NCBI GenBank assembly: GCA_964347975.1
Contig: CAYGAY010000006.1
Location: forward strand, 50,106-114,105
Direction of reading: 5' to 3'
Length of the DNA: 64,000 bases
Source of the DNA: Bin87 sp964347975
Lineage (GTDB): Bacteria; Chloroflexota; Dehalococcoidia; Lucifugimonadales; UBA3495
In this document: in pieces, positions 43,103 through 50,509 of the stretch
How positions within the stretch are numbered: position 1 is the first letter of the stretch
Layout: every line of letters begins with the position of its first letter
Notes under the pieces: model-generated
The model's database searches: none
Told to the model about the DNA's origin: nothing
The model's input: only the letters and a program-made list of their open reading frames with translations
Position numbers and translations under genes: made by a program

Positions 43103-43792
43103 ATGACTACCGCCGATAAGCCCCGCCTATCCCGGCAGACGATGTGTGACCGCCTGGCCATGGAGTTCCAGGACGGCTGGATTGTGAATCTGGGCGTCGG
43201 GATGCCGACGCTATGCTCCAACTATCTGGAGTGCGAGCCGGACAAGGAAATCATTTTCCACTCGGAAAACGGCGTCATCGGCTACGGACCGCTGGCTCCG
43301 GCCGGCGAGGAGGACCGGCACCTGGTCAACGCTGGCGGGCAAAACGTGGTGGCCCTCCCCGGCATGGCCATCGTGCATCACGCTGACTCCTTCGGCCTCA
43401 TCCGCAAAGGCATGGTGGACGTTACGGTCATGGGCGCCTACGAAGTGTCGGAGAACGGCGACTTTGCCAACTGGCGCATTCCGGTGCGCAAAGGCGGCGG
43501 CATCGGTGGCGCCATGGACCTGGCGGCCTGCGCCAAGCGGGTGTTCATCGCCATGGAGCACAACCAGCGTAACGGCGCGCCCCGCGTTCTCAAACGCTGC
43601 GCCCTGCCCATCACCGCGCCGGGTGTAGTCAAGCTGCTGGCGACGGATTTGGGCCTGTTCGAGATAACTGAGGCCGGCTTCGTGCTGCGGGAACACGCCC
43701 CCGGCTGGTCGCCGGAGGACATTCAGGAGCAGACGGAGGCGGAGCTGATTATCGCCGAGGACTTGCGAGAGATGCGGGTGCGGCCAGCATAG
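43103..43792 (+). CDS. 3-oxoacid CoA-transferase subunit B
   Basis: A 229-residue beta subunit. The catalytic glutamate is Glu55 in FHSENGVIGYGP, which forms the glutamyl-CoA intermediate. Other motifs: DGWIVNLGVGMPTL, LPGMAIVHHADSFGLIRKGMVD (as GMAIVHHADSFGLIRKG) and GGIGGAMDLAACAKRV. AAGGAG precedes the ATG at 43103. It needs the adjacent A subunit for activity. Confidence 0.91.
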   Translation: MTTADKPRLSRQTMCDRLAMEFQDGWIVNLGVGMPTLCSNYLECEPDKEIIFHSENGVIGYGPLAPAGEEDRHLVNAGGQNVVALPGMAIVHHADSFGLIRKGMVDVTVMGAYEVSENGDFANWRIPVRKGGGIGGAMDLAACAKRVFIAMEHNQRNGAPRVLKRCALPITAPGVVKLLATDLGLFEITEAGFVLREHAPGWSPEDIQEQTEAELIIAEDLREMRVRPA

Positions 43793-43820
43793 TTGGTTGC
43801 CACGATAAAATGAGCGGCGA

Positions 43821-43849
43821 GCGGCGCCGTCTTTGTGCCGCCCGTTTTT
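43821..43849 (+). terminator. Probable intrinsic terminator of the CoA-transferase operon
   Basis: CGGCGC and GTGCCG form a 6-bp stem with one G-U pair around CGTCTTT, followed by CCCGTTTTT. The stem is short, so confidence is moderate. Confidence 0.45.
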
Positions 43850-44146
43850 ATTGCGCCGGGAACCAGCATTGCAGTGTGCTGCGGAACCTTGGGAAGGCCC
43901 GATCCCGGCAGCGGGCGAGGCTGACGTTACGAGCGAAATTGGCGAATAGTCCCCTGGACCGTCTCTTCCCTGGCACTTCCAGCATTTCATCAAGCGCCGC
44001 CTGCGGGGTCATTTGTATTATGGCGCCTTGCGGTGCTTCTGGTGAAGGGGCGGATGTCAGCGGCGCTCCTGAATCTGGCTTCTGTCATCTCCGTCTAATA
44101 CCTTGTTCCAAAACGAGTCACTGCCAAATTCGCCGGCGGCCAATGC

Positions 44147-44230
44147 GTCATTGCGAAGGAGCGCAGCAAGGTGGCAATTCTCTCCTGGCGGAAATGCCAA
44201 TACCGCAATGAGATTGCCACACTATGCTAC
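44147..44230. repeat. Dispersed intergenic repeat, diverged copy
   Basis: CGTCATTGCGAAGGAGCGCA, GGTGGCAATTCTC, then GAGATTGCCACACTATGC and CGCATGACGG: inverted and direct relatives of the 23067/48016 repeats. Confidence 0.45.
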
Positions 44231-44259
44231 GCATGACGGTTTTGTGAGGGCGATTGGGG

Positions 44260-44265
44260 TATAAT
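44260..44265 (+). promoter_or_regulatory. -10 hexamer (TATAAT) of the DtxR-family gene
   Basis: A consensus TATAAT lies 34 nt before the ATG at 44300. No good -35 is visible at standard spacing. Confidence 0.45.
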
Positions 44266-44299
44266 CTCTGCATAATTCATCTGCCGGTTGGGGGATGCC

Positions 44300-45070
44300 A
44301 TGCCACGTCCGCGAAAGCCCAACGCTACCGCCAAAGCCCAGGCCCAGGGGCATGATGGTACTGATCGCTTGTCGCCGGTGACGGAGAACTACCTGCTGTC
44401 GCTGTACAAAATGTGGGAAGATGCAGAGATCCCCACGCTGACCCAGCTGACCGAAGCTCTGCGCCAACTGCCGCCCACTGAAGGATTGGGGACCTCGGTG
44501 CCGTCGGTGGCCGGGATGCTGCGCCGGATGCAGAAGCAGGGGCTGGTGGACATTGGGAATGACAAGCGCATCCGCATGACGGCGCGGGGCAAGCGGGAAG
44601 GGGAGAATATCGCCCGACGCCACCGGCTCGCCGAATGGCTGGTAGTCAGCCTGCTGGGCATGGAACTGCACGAAGCCCACATTGAGGCCCACCAGCTGGA
44701 GCATGGTATGTCCGAGGCGCTGGAGGCCAAGTTGATGGAGCGGCTGGGGAACCCGACCCATTCCCCTTTCGGCTGGCCCATACCGGGGAACGGGCCCACC
44801 ACGCCGACACCCGGAGCGGTTGCGCTGGACAACGCGACCAGCGGTGTGCCGTACATCGTGGACCGAGTGCCGGAAGAGGACGCTGAACTGCTGAAGTTCC
44901 TGGGCGGCGCGCAATTGACGCCGGAGCGCCGGATCCTCCTGCTGGAGGCGATGCCCTACCTGGGGGTGATGCAGGTGGAGACGGAAGTCGATCGCATCTC
45001 CATCGGCTACAACGTGGCGCGGCAGATTGTGGTGCGGCCGGCGGACAAGGACGGGGAAGTTTCACCCTAA
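44300..45070 (+). CDS. DtxR/MntR family metal-dependent regulator
   Basis: A 256-residue regulator. The N-terminal winged helix (SPVTENYLLSLYKMWED, SVPSVAGMLRRMQKQGLV), the dimerisation/metal domain (RRHRLAEWLVVSLLG, HEAHIEAHQLEHGMSEAL, THSPFGWPIPG) and a C-terminal SH3/FeoA-like domain (~185-256) are all present. Aligned to DtxR, Met10 becomes Asn and Cys102 becomes His, while His79, His98, Glu105 and His106 are kept. Metal selectivity may therefore differ. It converges on the TPP-related gene with overlapping stops. Confidence 0.82.
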   Translation: MPRPRKPNATAKAQAQGHDGTDRLSPVTENYLLSLYKMWEDAEIPTLTQLTEALRQLPPTEGLGTSVPSVAGMLRRMQKQGLVDIGNDKRIRMTARGKREGENIARRHRLAEWLVVSLLGMELHEAHIEAHQLEHGMSEALEAKLMERLGNPTHSPFGWPIPGNGPTTPTPGAVALDNATSGVPYIVDRVPEEDAELLKFLGGAQLTPERRILLLEAMPYLGVMQVETEVDRISIGYNVARQIVVRPADKDGEVSP

Positions 45071-45654
45071 TCCTCTCCCGTCAAGGGGGACGGAATTTGC
45101 AGAGTTTGGCGGACTTCGGCCCAACCCTGGGCCATGGTTCGCCGGGGGAAGGGAGGCGGTTCCGCGTCGGGCATTACCCTGACGGCGACGAGAACCGGGC
45201 CGGGCCGGCGCATAATGTCTTCCATCCCGATGAGGAACTCTTCAAGGTTGTCGTAGCGACAGGTGTGCGTATAGCCGGCGCTGCGGGCCATAGCCTCGAA
45301 GTCGATGCGGTCCAGGCCGGCGATGGGCCTGCCGTGGGTGGAAGTATGATCGGCGTCTTCGAGGACGAAGTGGACGAGGTTGGCCGGCGCCGCTTCGCCG
45401 ATGGTGGCCAGGCTGGCCAGATCAGTGCGCAGGGTGGCGTCGCAATCCAGCACCAGGACACGCCGGTTGGGCTGGGCGATGGACAGGCCAAGGCCGACTG
45501 CGGGGGCGCGGTCCATGCAGTCGGTGAGGTCGATGTCCAGATCGCGACGGTGAGATACCTGGTGCCAGTCGCGCAAAGCCGCCGAGGTGGACACCACCAA
45601 GGACTCCCGGCGATGGTAGTTGATGGCGCGGGCGACTTCGCCGGAGGGGATCAC
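45067..45654 (-). CDS. Degenerate TPP-enzyme beta-subunit-like protein
   Basis: A 195-residue paralogue of the TPP-binding subunit encoded at 46694-47290, keeping its fold pattern (DCMDRAPAVGLGLSIAQPNRRVLVLD, ARSAGYTHTCRYDNLEEF). The TPP/Mg motif GDGS...N of the intact copy is replaced by DCDATLRTD, and the NNGVYAVTGG segment by EDADHTSTHGR. It probably cannot bind TPP normally and may be a structural or regulatory partner. It starts with GTG in a GTGA overlap with the preceding small membrane gene. Confidence 0.7.
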   Translation of the reverse strand: MIPSGEVARAINYHRRESLVVSTSAALRDWHQVSHRRDLDIDLTDCMDRAPAVGLGLSIAQPNRRVLVLDCDATLRTDLASLATIGEAAPANLVHFVLEDADHTSTHGRPIAGLDRIDFEAMARSAGYTHTCRYDNLEEFLIGMEDIMRRPGPVLVAVRVMPDAEPPPFPRRTMAQGWAEVRQTLQIPSPLTGED

Positions 45655-45887
45655 TGCCGGGAGTCCGTTGGCGCGTCGGTTTCGATTGGCTCATTGTCTT
45701 CCCGCCGAATTTCAGAGCGGCGGGAGGAGACCATCAGGTAGAGTCCGGCGGGGATCAGGATGGCCCCGGGAACGGCTTTGAGCGCGTTGCTTTCCATAAA
45801 GCCCAGCCATAGCAGGTAGAAGCCGGCCACGACCACGGCGGATGCCAGCAGGCGAGCGAAGATGCTGAAGGGACGGAACCGAGGCAT
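45651..45887 (-). CDS. Small two-helix membrane protein
   Basis: A 78-residue product from the ATG at 45887 (MPRFRPFSIFARLL) with two hydrophobic segments (LLASAVVVAGFYLLWLG, VPGAILIPAGLYLMV) and an acidic tail. It overlaps the next gene by 4 nt and follows the DUF2283 gene by 19 nt. Family unknown. Confidence 0.55.
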   Translation of the reverse strand: MPRFRPFSIFARLLASAVVVAGFYLLWLGFMESNALKAVPGAILIPAGLYLMVSSRRSEIRREDNEPIETDAPTDSRQ

Positions 45888-45906
45888 GGCTGGCTGGATT
45901 GGGTCG

Positions 45907-46308
45907 TCAGACGCTGGCGGACTCGGGTTGAGGTAGGGCGGCAATCGCTTCCGCCAAGTATCGGGACGCCTGGTGCAGTTCCACCGCCACTACGTCCCAT
46001 TGGCTCCCGTCGTCAAACCACTGCCGGTAGCTCACGAAGTCGCCGTTGTCCACCACGCGGTAGTCGGCGTCCGCGTCGGGCTTGTCGCCCAGGGTCAGGG
46101 TGTCGGTGTCAGCGTGGTAGCCCCGCTCCGCGCCCAAGGGGAGGAACCAGCTGACGTTCAGTATGTCTATCCGCGTAACGTCTTCGCTGTCTTCGTCGGC
46201 AAGGTCGAGTATGACCCCGAAGTCATCTCGTAGAGCGGCGCCGCTACGTCCGCACTGGGTTCCGCTTATTACCAAAGCGTCGTCTTCAGCATAGTACTTA
46301 GCCTGCAT
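45907..46308 (-). CDS. DUF2283-like protein, candidate antitoxin
   Basis: A 133-residue protein from the ATG at 46308, which has GGAGG 7 nt upstream. MQAKYYAEDDALVISG and DFGVILDLADEDSEDVTRIDILNVSWF fit DUF2283, small proteins often next to DUF4258 genes. The C-terminal half (DADYRVVDNGDFVSYRQWFDDG) is an extension. It overlaps the upstream DUF4258-like gene by 11 nt, the typical spacing of a toxin-antitoxin pair. Confidence 0.6.
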   Translation of the reverse strand: MQAKYYAEDDALVISGTQCGRSGAALRDDFGVILDLADEDSEDVTRIDILNVSWFLPLGAERGYHADTDTLTLGDKPDADADYRVVDNGDFVSYRQWFDDGSQWDVVAVELHQASRYLAEAIAALPQPESASV

Positions 46309-46669
46309 CCCGCACCTCCAAGCCTCTGCAACGTTGTTGGAACCAGGGGCGGCCTGCTTCGGCGTTTCGCCTGGTTGGGTGCTGGTCAAAGTGGGCCGGC
46401 ACAATCTCGGCGTCATCCAGAGAAACAGAAACTCGCAACATCACTTCGCGGCCGGGGACAAACCCCCAATAGGTTATAGTTGTGCTTCCTCTGCGGTTTG
46501 TGCAGATACCGAGCACAAGCCAATTTTCAAGAGCGTGCTGAATTCTACAGGCAGTTACCCCGGCGCGCGAATCCTCCCGCGTCTGTCTGGTCAGCCATCT
46601 GGTGACGCCGCCCGCCGCGATGGTCTCCGGCAGCGTGGGCCGGCGGCCCGAACCCCGGCTGCGCTCCAT
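46298..46669 (-). CDS. DUF4258-like protein, candidate toxin
   Basis: Up to 123 residues; the start is uncertain because no good ribosome site is seen. The core ACRIQHALENWLVLGICTNRRGSTTITYWGFVPGREVMLRVSVSLDD (quoted parts: CRIQHALENWL, YWGFVPGREVMLRV) resembles DUF4258, a BECR-like fold linked with RelE-type toxins. The pairing with a DUF2283 gene supports this. Toxicity is inference only. Confidence 0.5.
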   Translation of the reverse strand: MERSRGSGRRPTLPETIAAGGVTRWLTRQTREDSRAGVTACRIQHALENWLVLGICTNRRGSTTITYWGFVPGREVMLRVSVSLDDAEIVPAHFDQHPTRRNAEAGRPWFQQRCRGLEVRDAG

Positions 46670-46693
46670 CGGCGGGCGGCGTCAGAGATCAGC

Positions 46694-47290
46694 CTAGTTG
46701 TCGCCGGCCAGGGCGGCGGTGACTTCGTCGTAGGCTTGCTTTGCAGTGCGTGAAGCGCGGACGCGGAACTGCACCGGCGTGTTCTCGATCTCGGGCTCGA
46801 CAGATAGGTGGACGAAGACGGGACCTTCCGCAGCGAGGACTTCGCTGATGCCGGTGGTGAAGTCTTCCAGGTTGTCGAAGGAGAAGACGGCGGCGTAGCC
46901 GGCTCCTTTGGCGACCTCCTGCCAGTCAGTAACGCCGTCGGAGCCGGGGATGGGCTGTCCGCCGGTGACGGCATAGACGCCGTTGTTGAAAAGGAAATGG
47001 TAGAAGTTTTTGGGGGCTTTGGTGGCAGTGGTGACCAGGGCGCCCAGGTTCATCAAGAGGCTGCCGTCGCCGTCCAGCACCATGACCTTGCGTCCCGGCT
47101 GGGCCAGGGCGACGCCGAGGCCGACATTGCTGGCCTTGCCCATTGCGCCGGAGATGGGGAGGTCGAGGTTCTGGTTGCTGGTGACGGAAGGCAGACCAAA
47201 GCGGACGTTGCCGGCGTTCATGGTGGGGATGACAACGGCGTCTTCGCGGTTGTTGTCGATCACGCGGACGGCGTCGGTGTTGTTGATCAT
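46694..47290 (-). CDS. TPP-dependent decarboxylase beta subunit (sulfopyruvate/phosphonopyruvate decarboxylase-like)
   Basis: A 198-residue C-terminal-type TPP-binding subunit. The cofactor motif is VMVLDGDGSLLMNLGAL with NNGVYAVTGGQ completing the Mg/diphosphate site. It resembles ComE and phosphonopyruvate decarboxylase C-halves. ATG at 47290 has AGGAG 7 nt upstream. It partners with the alpha-type subunit 68 nt upstream. Substrate is not determined: sulfopyruvate, phosphonopyruvate and other 2-oxoacids are possible. Confidence 0.82.
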   Translation of the reverse strand: MINNTDAVRVIDNNREDAVVIPTMNAGNVRFGLPSVTSNQNLDLPISGAMGKASNVGLGVALAQPGRKVMVLDGDGSLLMNLGALVTTATKAPKNFYHFLFNNGVYAVTGGQPIPGSDGVTDWQEVAKGAGYAAVFSFDNLEDFTTGISEVLAAEGPVFVHLSVEPEIENTPVQFRVRASRTAKQAYDEVTAALAGDN

Positions 47291-47311
47291 GGGAGTTTCT
47301 CCTGGGGCTTT

Positions 47312-47340
47312 CTGGATTCCGGCTTTCGCCGGAATGACGG
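47312..47340. repeat. Dispersed palindromic repeat, copy 2
   Basis: ATTCCGGCTTTCGCCGGAAT forms an 8-bp stem with a 4-nt loop; near-identical to 14361-14390. It lies between the two subunit genes of the TPP enzyme. Confidence 0.7.
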
Positions 47341-47358
47341 TTTTGCGGATTGGATTGG

Positions 47359-47871
47359 CTAGGCGCCGAACTCGGTGCCGATGAGGACCGCTACCGGGCG
47401 GCTGAGACGCTGGGACTCTTCGAAAGCGATGCTGATACGGTCCGCGTCGTCGTCGGTTTCGACCAGGTAGTAGTTGATGCCCCAGGCGTGGAGGATGTGC
47501 TCGATGAAGCGGCCGGCGGAGTCGGGAGTGAGGCCGCGCCGGGTCCAGCCACGATAGCCAACCAGCATGACCAGGGGCTGGTTGAGGTCGAGGCACAGGC
47601 CGCGAATGGAGTCGCCGGCTTCGAAAACGCCGGTATTCTGGATGAGAACTACCGGGTTGGCCCCGCCGACCCAGAGTCCGGCGGCGACGGCCATGGTTTC
47701 ACCCTCGCGACACACCGGAATGAGGTCCAGGGTGGGTTCCTCCATCATCATGTTGTAGAGGAAGTTGGTTTCGCTGTCCGGGAGCCAGACGACATGGGAA
47801 ACGTTGTTCTTTTTCAGCTCGGCTACCAGGGAACCCGGATGCAAAACAGATTCGTAAACTTCGGTGGTCAT
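47359..47871 (-). CDS. TPP-dependent decarboxylase alpha subunit
   Basis: A 170-residue N-terminal-type TPP subunit. The catalytic glutamate that activates the thiazolium is most likely Glu56 in PVCREGETMAVAAGLW. VSHVVWLPDSETNFL and LCLDLNQPLVMLVGYRGW are shared with sulfopyruvate decarboxylase alpha (ComD) proteins. GGAGAC precedes the ATG at 47871 closely. First gene of the six-gene minus-strand run. Confidence 0.82.
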   Translation of the reverse strand: MTTEVYESVLHPGSLVAELKKNNVSHVVWLPDSETNFLYNMMMEEPTLDLIPVCREGETMAVAAGLWVGGANPVVLIQNTGVFEAGDSIRGLCLDLNQPLVMLVGYRGWTRRGLTPDSAGRFIEHILHAWGINYYLVETDDDADRISIAFEESQRLSRPVAVLIGTEFGA

Positions 47872-48261
47872 TCTGGAGACTCCTTGGGGGCGCTGCGCGG
47901 GATAGGTACATCAGCAGCGCATAATGTTCCAGCCGGCATTATATGGGGAGGCATTTGGGGCGTCAACGGGCGCTCACCAGGGCAATCCCGTTGAGCGAGC
48001 GATGTTTGCTCCGGCGACGAGATTGCCACGCTTCGCTCACAATGACAGGACACGCAAAGTGGGTACGCGTGAGCGCAGCGCAACTCGCTTCCCGCATCGC
48101 GCTTCGGCATTCGGGGCGTGTCAGGTTGACAATTCCGGCCCGGTTGCCCGAAAATCAATACGCTGAAAACCGCACTGCCCTGCTGTCATGGTAACGGGTT
48201 TTTCGGTTTAGTTATTGCGAATTGCGTTTGAACAACGCCATGTTGTCGGAGGATTCCAGCG
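47872..48261. other. Intergenic region with repeats, no gene
   Basis: Carries the composite repeat copy at 48016-48073. Divergent promoters for the TPP operon and groEL must lie here, but none is clear. I see no CIRCE element (TTAGCACTC-N9-GAGTGCTAA) before groEL. Confidence 0.55.
48016..48073. repeat. Composite intergenic repeat, copy 2
   Basis: GACGAGATTGCCACGC ... CACAATGACAGGA ... GGGTACGCGTGAG; same word order as 23067-23126. Confidence 0.55.
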
Positions 48262-49887
48262 ATGCCTGAAAAGCAATTAATTTTCGATGCAGAGGCTCGG
48301 CAGAGCCTGATGAGCGGCGTTAACCAATTGGGCCGCGTCGTCGCCCTCACTCTGGGACCCAGTGGCCGCAACGTCATCCTGGGTCGGGTCTGGACCCTGC
48401 CCGTGGTATGTAGCGACGGCGTCACCATAGCCAAAGAAGTACAACTGCCCGACCCTTACGAAAACATGGGGGCGCAGGTGGTGAAGGAAGCCGCCGCCAA
48501 GACCAACGACGTGGTCGGCGACGGGACCACCACCTCGGTGGTGCTGGCTCGGTCCATGATCCAAGGCGGGTTCATGAACGTGGCCGCCGGCGCCAACCCC
48601 ATGGCGCTGAAGTCCGGTATCGACCAGGCCGTTTCCGCCGTCAGCAACGAGATCAGCGCCCAGGCCGTGGCCGTGGAGAGCCGGGAACAGGTGGCCCGCG
48701 TCGCTGCTCTGTCCGCCCACGAAGAGGCCATCGCGGAACTTATCGCCGACGCCATGGACAAGGTGGGACGCGAGGGCATCATCACTGTTGAAGAGAGCCG
48801 CGGCCTCATCGATGAGTTGGACGTGGTGGAAGGTATGCGCCTGGACCGGGGGTATCTATCGCCCCACTTCGTGACCGACGTTGACCGCATGGAGGCGTCC
48901 CTGGACGAACCACTCTTTCTGCTCACCGACCAGAAACTTTCCGCAGCGGCAGACGTGGTTCCCGTATTGGAAGCCGTGGCCCAGGGCGGACGGCGTCCGT
49001 TGGTGATCATCGCCGAGGACGTGGACGGCGAGGCCCTGGCGACGCTGGTGGTCAACAAGCTGCGCGGCACCATCAGCAGCCTGGCCGTCAAAGCGCCCGG
49101 CTTCGGTGAGCGTCGCAAGGCCCTGCTCGAGGACCTGGCGATCATGACCGGCGGCACGGTGATCACCACCGACGCCGGAATGCGCTTGGAAGACATCTCC
49201 ATCGAAAGCCTGGGATCGGCGCGCCGCCTGGTCGCATCCAAGGACGAGACCACCATTGTCGAGGGACGCGGCCACGAAGACGACATCACCGGTCGCGTTG
49301 CTGAACTCCGCGTCCAGATCGAGGACACCACCTCCGATTACGACCGCGAGAAGCTGCAGGAGCGTCTGGCCAACCTGGCCGGCGGCGTGGCCGTCATCAA
49401 AGTGGGCGCCGCCACCGAACCGGAACTGAACGAGCGCAAGAGCCGCACCGAGGACGCCCTGGCATCCACCCGCGCCGCCGTTGAGGAAGGCGTCATACCC
49501 GGCGGCGGAGTATCCCTGCTCCGCGCCCAGGCCACCCTGGACAATTTGCTGCACAGCGCGTCCGGCGACGAAGCCGTGGGCATCCGCTTGGTGCGGGAGG
49601 CCCTGGAAGCGCCGCTGTACACCATCGCCGACAATGCTGGCCACAAAGGCGACGTCATCGTGGAAAGGGTGCGCGACGGCGAGGGGGACTATGGCTTCGA
49701 CGCCGAAAGAGGTGATTACACCGGTATGGTGGCGCGAGGCATCATCGACCCCGCCAAGGTGACCCGCTCGGCCCTGCGGAATGCCGGCTCCGTGGCCGGA
49801 ATGCTGCTGACCACCCAGGCGGTGATCACCGAGATCCCCAAGTACGAACCGCTGCCCGCCGACATCCAGGACTTCATGCACGACTAG
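48262..49887 (+). CDS. groEL: Chaperonin GroEL (orphan, divergent)
   Basis: A 541-residue group I chaperonin. The ATPase keeps Asp87 in GDGTTTS and DGVTIAKEV, and the apical domain keeps KAPGFGERRKALLEDLAIMTGG. Differences from typical GroEL are LGPSGRNV for LGPKGRNV, the unusual WTLPVVCSDG, and a C-terminus ending FMHD without the GGM tail. No groES is adjacent. It may be a secondary paralogue with narrowed clientele. GGAGG lies 9 nt before the ATG. Confidence 0.92.
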   Translation: MPEKQLIFDAEARQSLMSGVNQLGRVVALTLGPSGRNVILGRVWTLPVVCSDGVTIAKEVQLPDPYENMGAQVVKEAAAKTNDVVGDGTTTSVVLARSMIQGGFMNVAAGANPMALKSGIDQAVSAVSNEISAQAVAVESREQVARVAALSAHEEAIAELIADAMDKVGREGIITVEESRGLIDELDVVEGMRLDRGYLSPHFVTDVDRMEASLDEPLFLLTDQKLSAAADVVPVLEAVAQGGRRPLVIIAEDVDGEALATLVVNKLRGTISSLAVKAPGFGERRKALLEDLAIMTGGTVITTDAGMRLEDISIESLGSARRLVASKDETTIVEGRGHEDDITGRVAELRVQIEDTTSDYDREKLQERLANLAGGVAVIKVGAATEPELNERKSRTEDALASTRAAVEEGVIPGGGVSLLRAQATLDNLLHSASGDEAVGIRLVREALEAPLYTIADNAGHKGDVIVERVRDGEGDYGFDAERGDYTGMVARGIIDPAKVTRSALRNAGSVAGMLLTTQAVITEIPKYEPLPADIQDFMHD

Positions 49888-49911
49888 CGGCCAATCTGCT
49901 CCGATGGCTAC

Positions 49912-49940
49912 GGCAAGGGCGACGCATGGCCGCCCTTGCC
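49912..49940 (+). terminator. Hairpin after groEL
   Basis: GGCAAGGGCG (49912-49921) and CGCCCTTGCC (49931-49940) form a perfect 10-bp stem with a 9-nt loop. There is no following U tract. Its position argues that the next gene begins downstream, at 49961, not at the ATG at 49904. Confidence 0.55.
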
Positions 49941-49960
49941 GTTACATAGCAACCCTCATT

Positions 49961-50509
49961 GTGGGCCCACAACCTCAACTCTACGGCGCACTCAACCGCG
50001 ACGCCATCGCCGCGCTCATCAACGGCGCGGCTCCTTTACCGCTGGTGTCCGAGTACGTTGACCTCGCCAGTCAGCTCCAGCCCAACGGGTTCGACCTGAC
50101 GGTCCGCGGTGTGGCTGCCATCCGGGCCGCGTCCGGTGATGCGGTCCTCGGCGCGGGGGACGAAGTCCGACGGCTGCCCGAACCTCAGGAAATCGATTTC
50201 CACCACGACGATTGGTGGCGCCTGTCGTCGGGCGCATATCGGATAACGTTCAACGAGGTGGTCAGCCTGCCCCGCTGGTTGATGGCGCTGGGCCGGCCTC
50301 GCTCCAGCCTGCTCCGTATGGGCGTGGGCTTGCACACCGCCGTCTGGGACGCCGGATACAGCGGACGGTCCCAGGCTCTGCTGGTCGTTCACCAACCGGG
50401 CATCCTGCGCCTGCAACGCAACGCGAGGGTTGCCCAACTGGTATTCTTGCCGCTGAACGACGCCGACGCGCTCGGCTATGCCGGGAGCTATCAGTGGGAG
50501 AATTTGTGA
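49961..50509 (+). CDS. dUTPase/dCTP deaminase-like protein
   Basis: About 182 residues from a GTG at 49961 (VGPQPQLYGALNRDAIAAL). The trimeric dUTPase fold is recognisable: NGFDLTVRGV, RITFNEVVSLPRWL, then GVGLHTAVWDAGYSGRSQALLVVHQ, which corresponds to motif III (quoted in part: HTAVWDAGYSGRSQ). A typical C-terminal motif V is not evident, so substrate and activity are unsure. It overlaps queG by 4 nt. The upstream ATG at 49904 would place the hairpin inside the gene. Confidence 0.7.
   Translation: MGPQPQLYGALNRDAIAALINGAAPLPLVSEYVDLASQLQPNGFDLTVRGVAAIRAASGDAVLGAGDEVRRLPEPQEIDFHHDDWWRLSSGAYRITFNEVVSLPRWLMALGRPRSSLLRMGVGLHTAVWDAGYSGRSQALLVVHQPGILRLQRNARVAQLVFLPLNDADALGYAGSYQWENL

Larger units (their letters stand above)
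43793..44259. other. Intergenic region with terminator and repeats, no gene
   Basis: Contains a probable terminator (43821-43849) and repeat words at 44147-44230. The plus-strand frame 43810-44211 has no family resemblance or ribosome site and is not called. Confidence 0.55.

Noticed and set aside
43810..44211. 133-codon plus-strand frame
   Set aside because: Overlaps a terminator-like hairpin and dispersed repeats; product has no recognisable features.
48140..48261. CIRCE/HrcA operator before groEL
   Set aside because: No TTAGCACTC-N9-GAGTGCTAA or close variant was found.
49904..49960. Upstream ATG start for the dUTPase-like gene
   Set aside because: It would put a perfect 10-bp hairpin in the first codons, and the extra 19 residues do not fit the family; GTG at 49961 is preferred.
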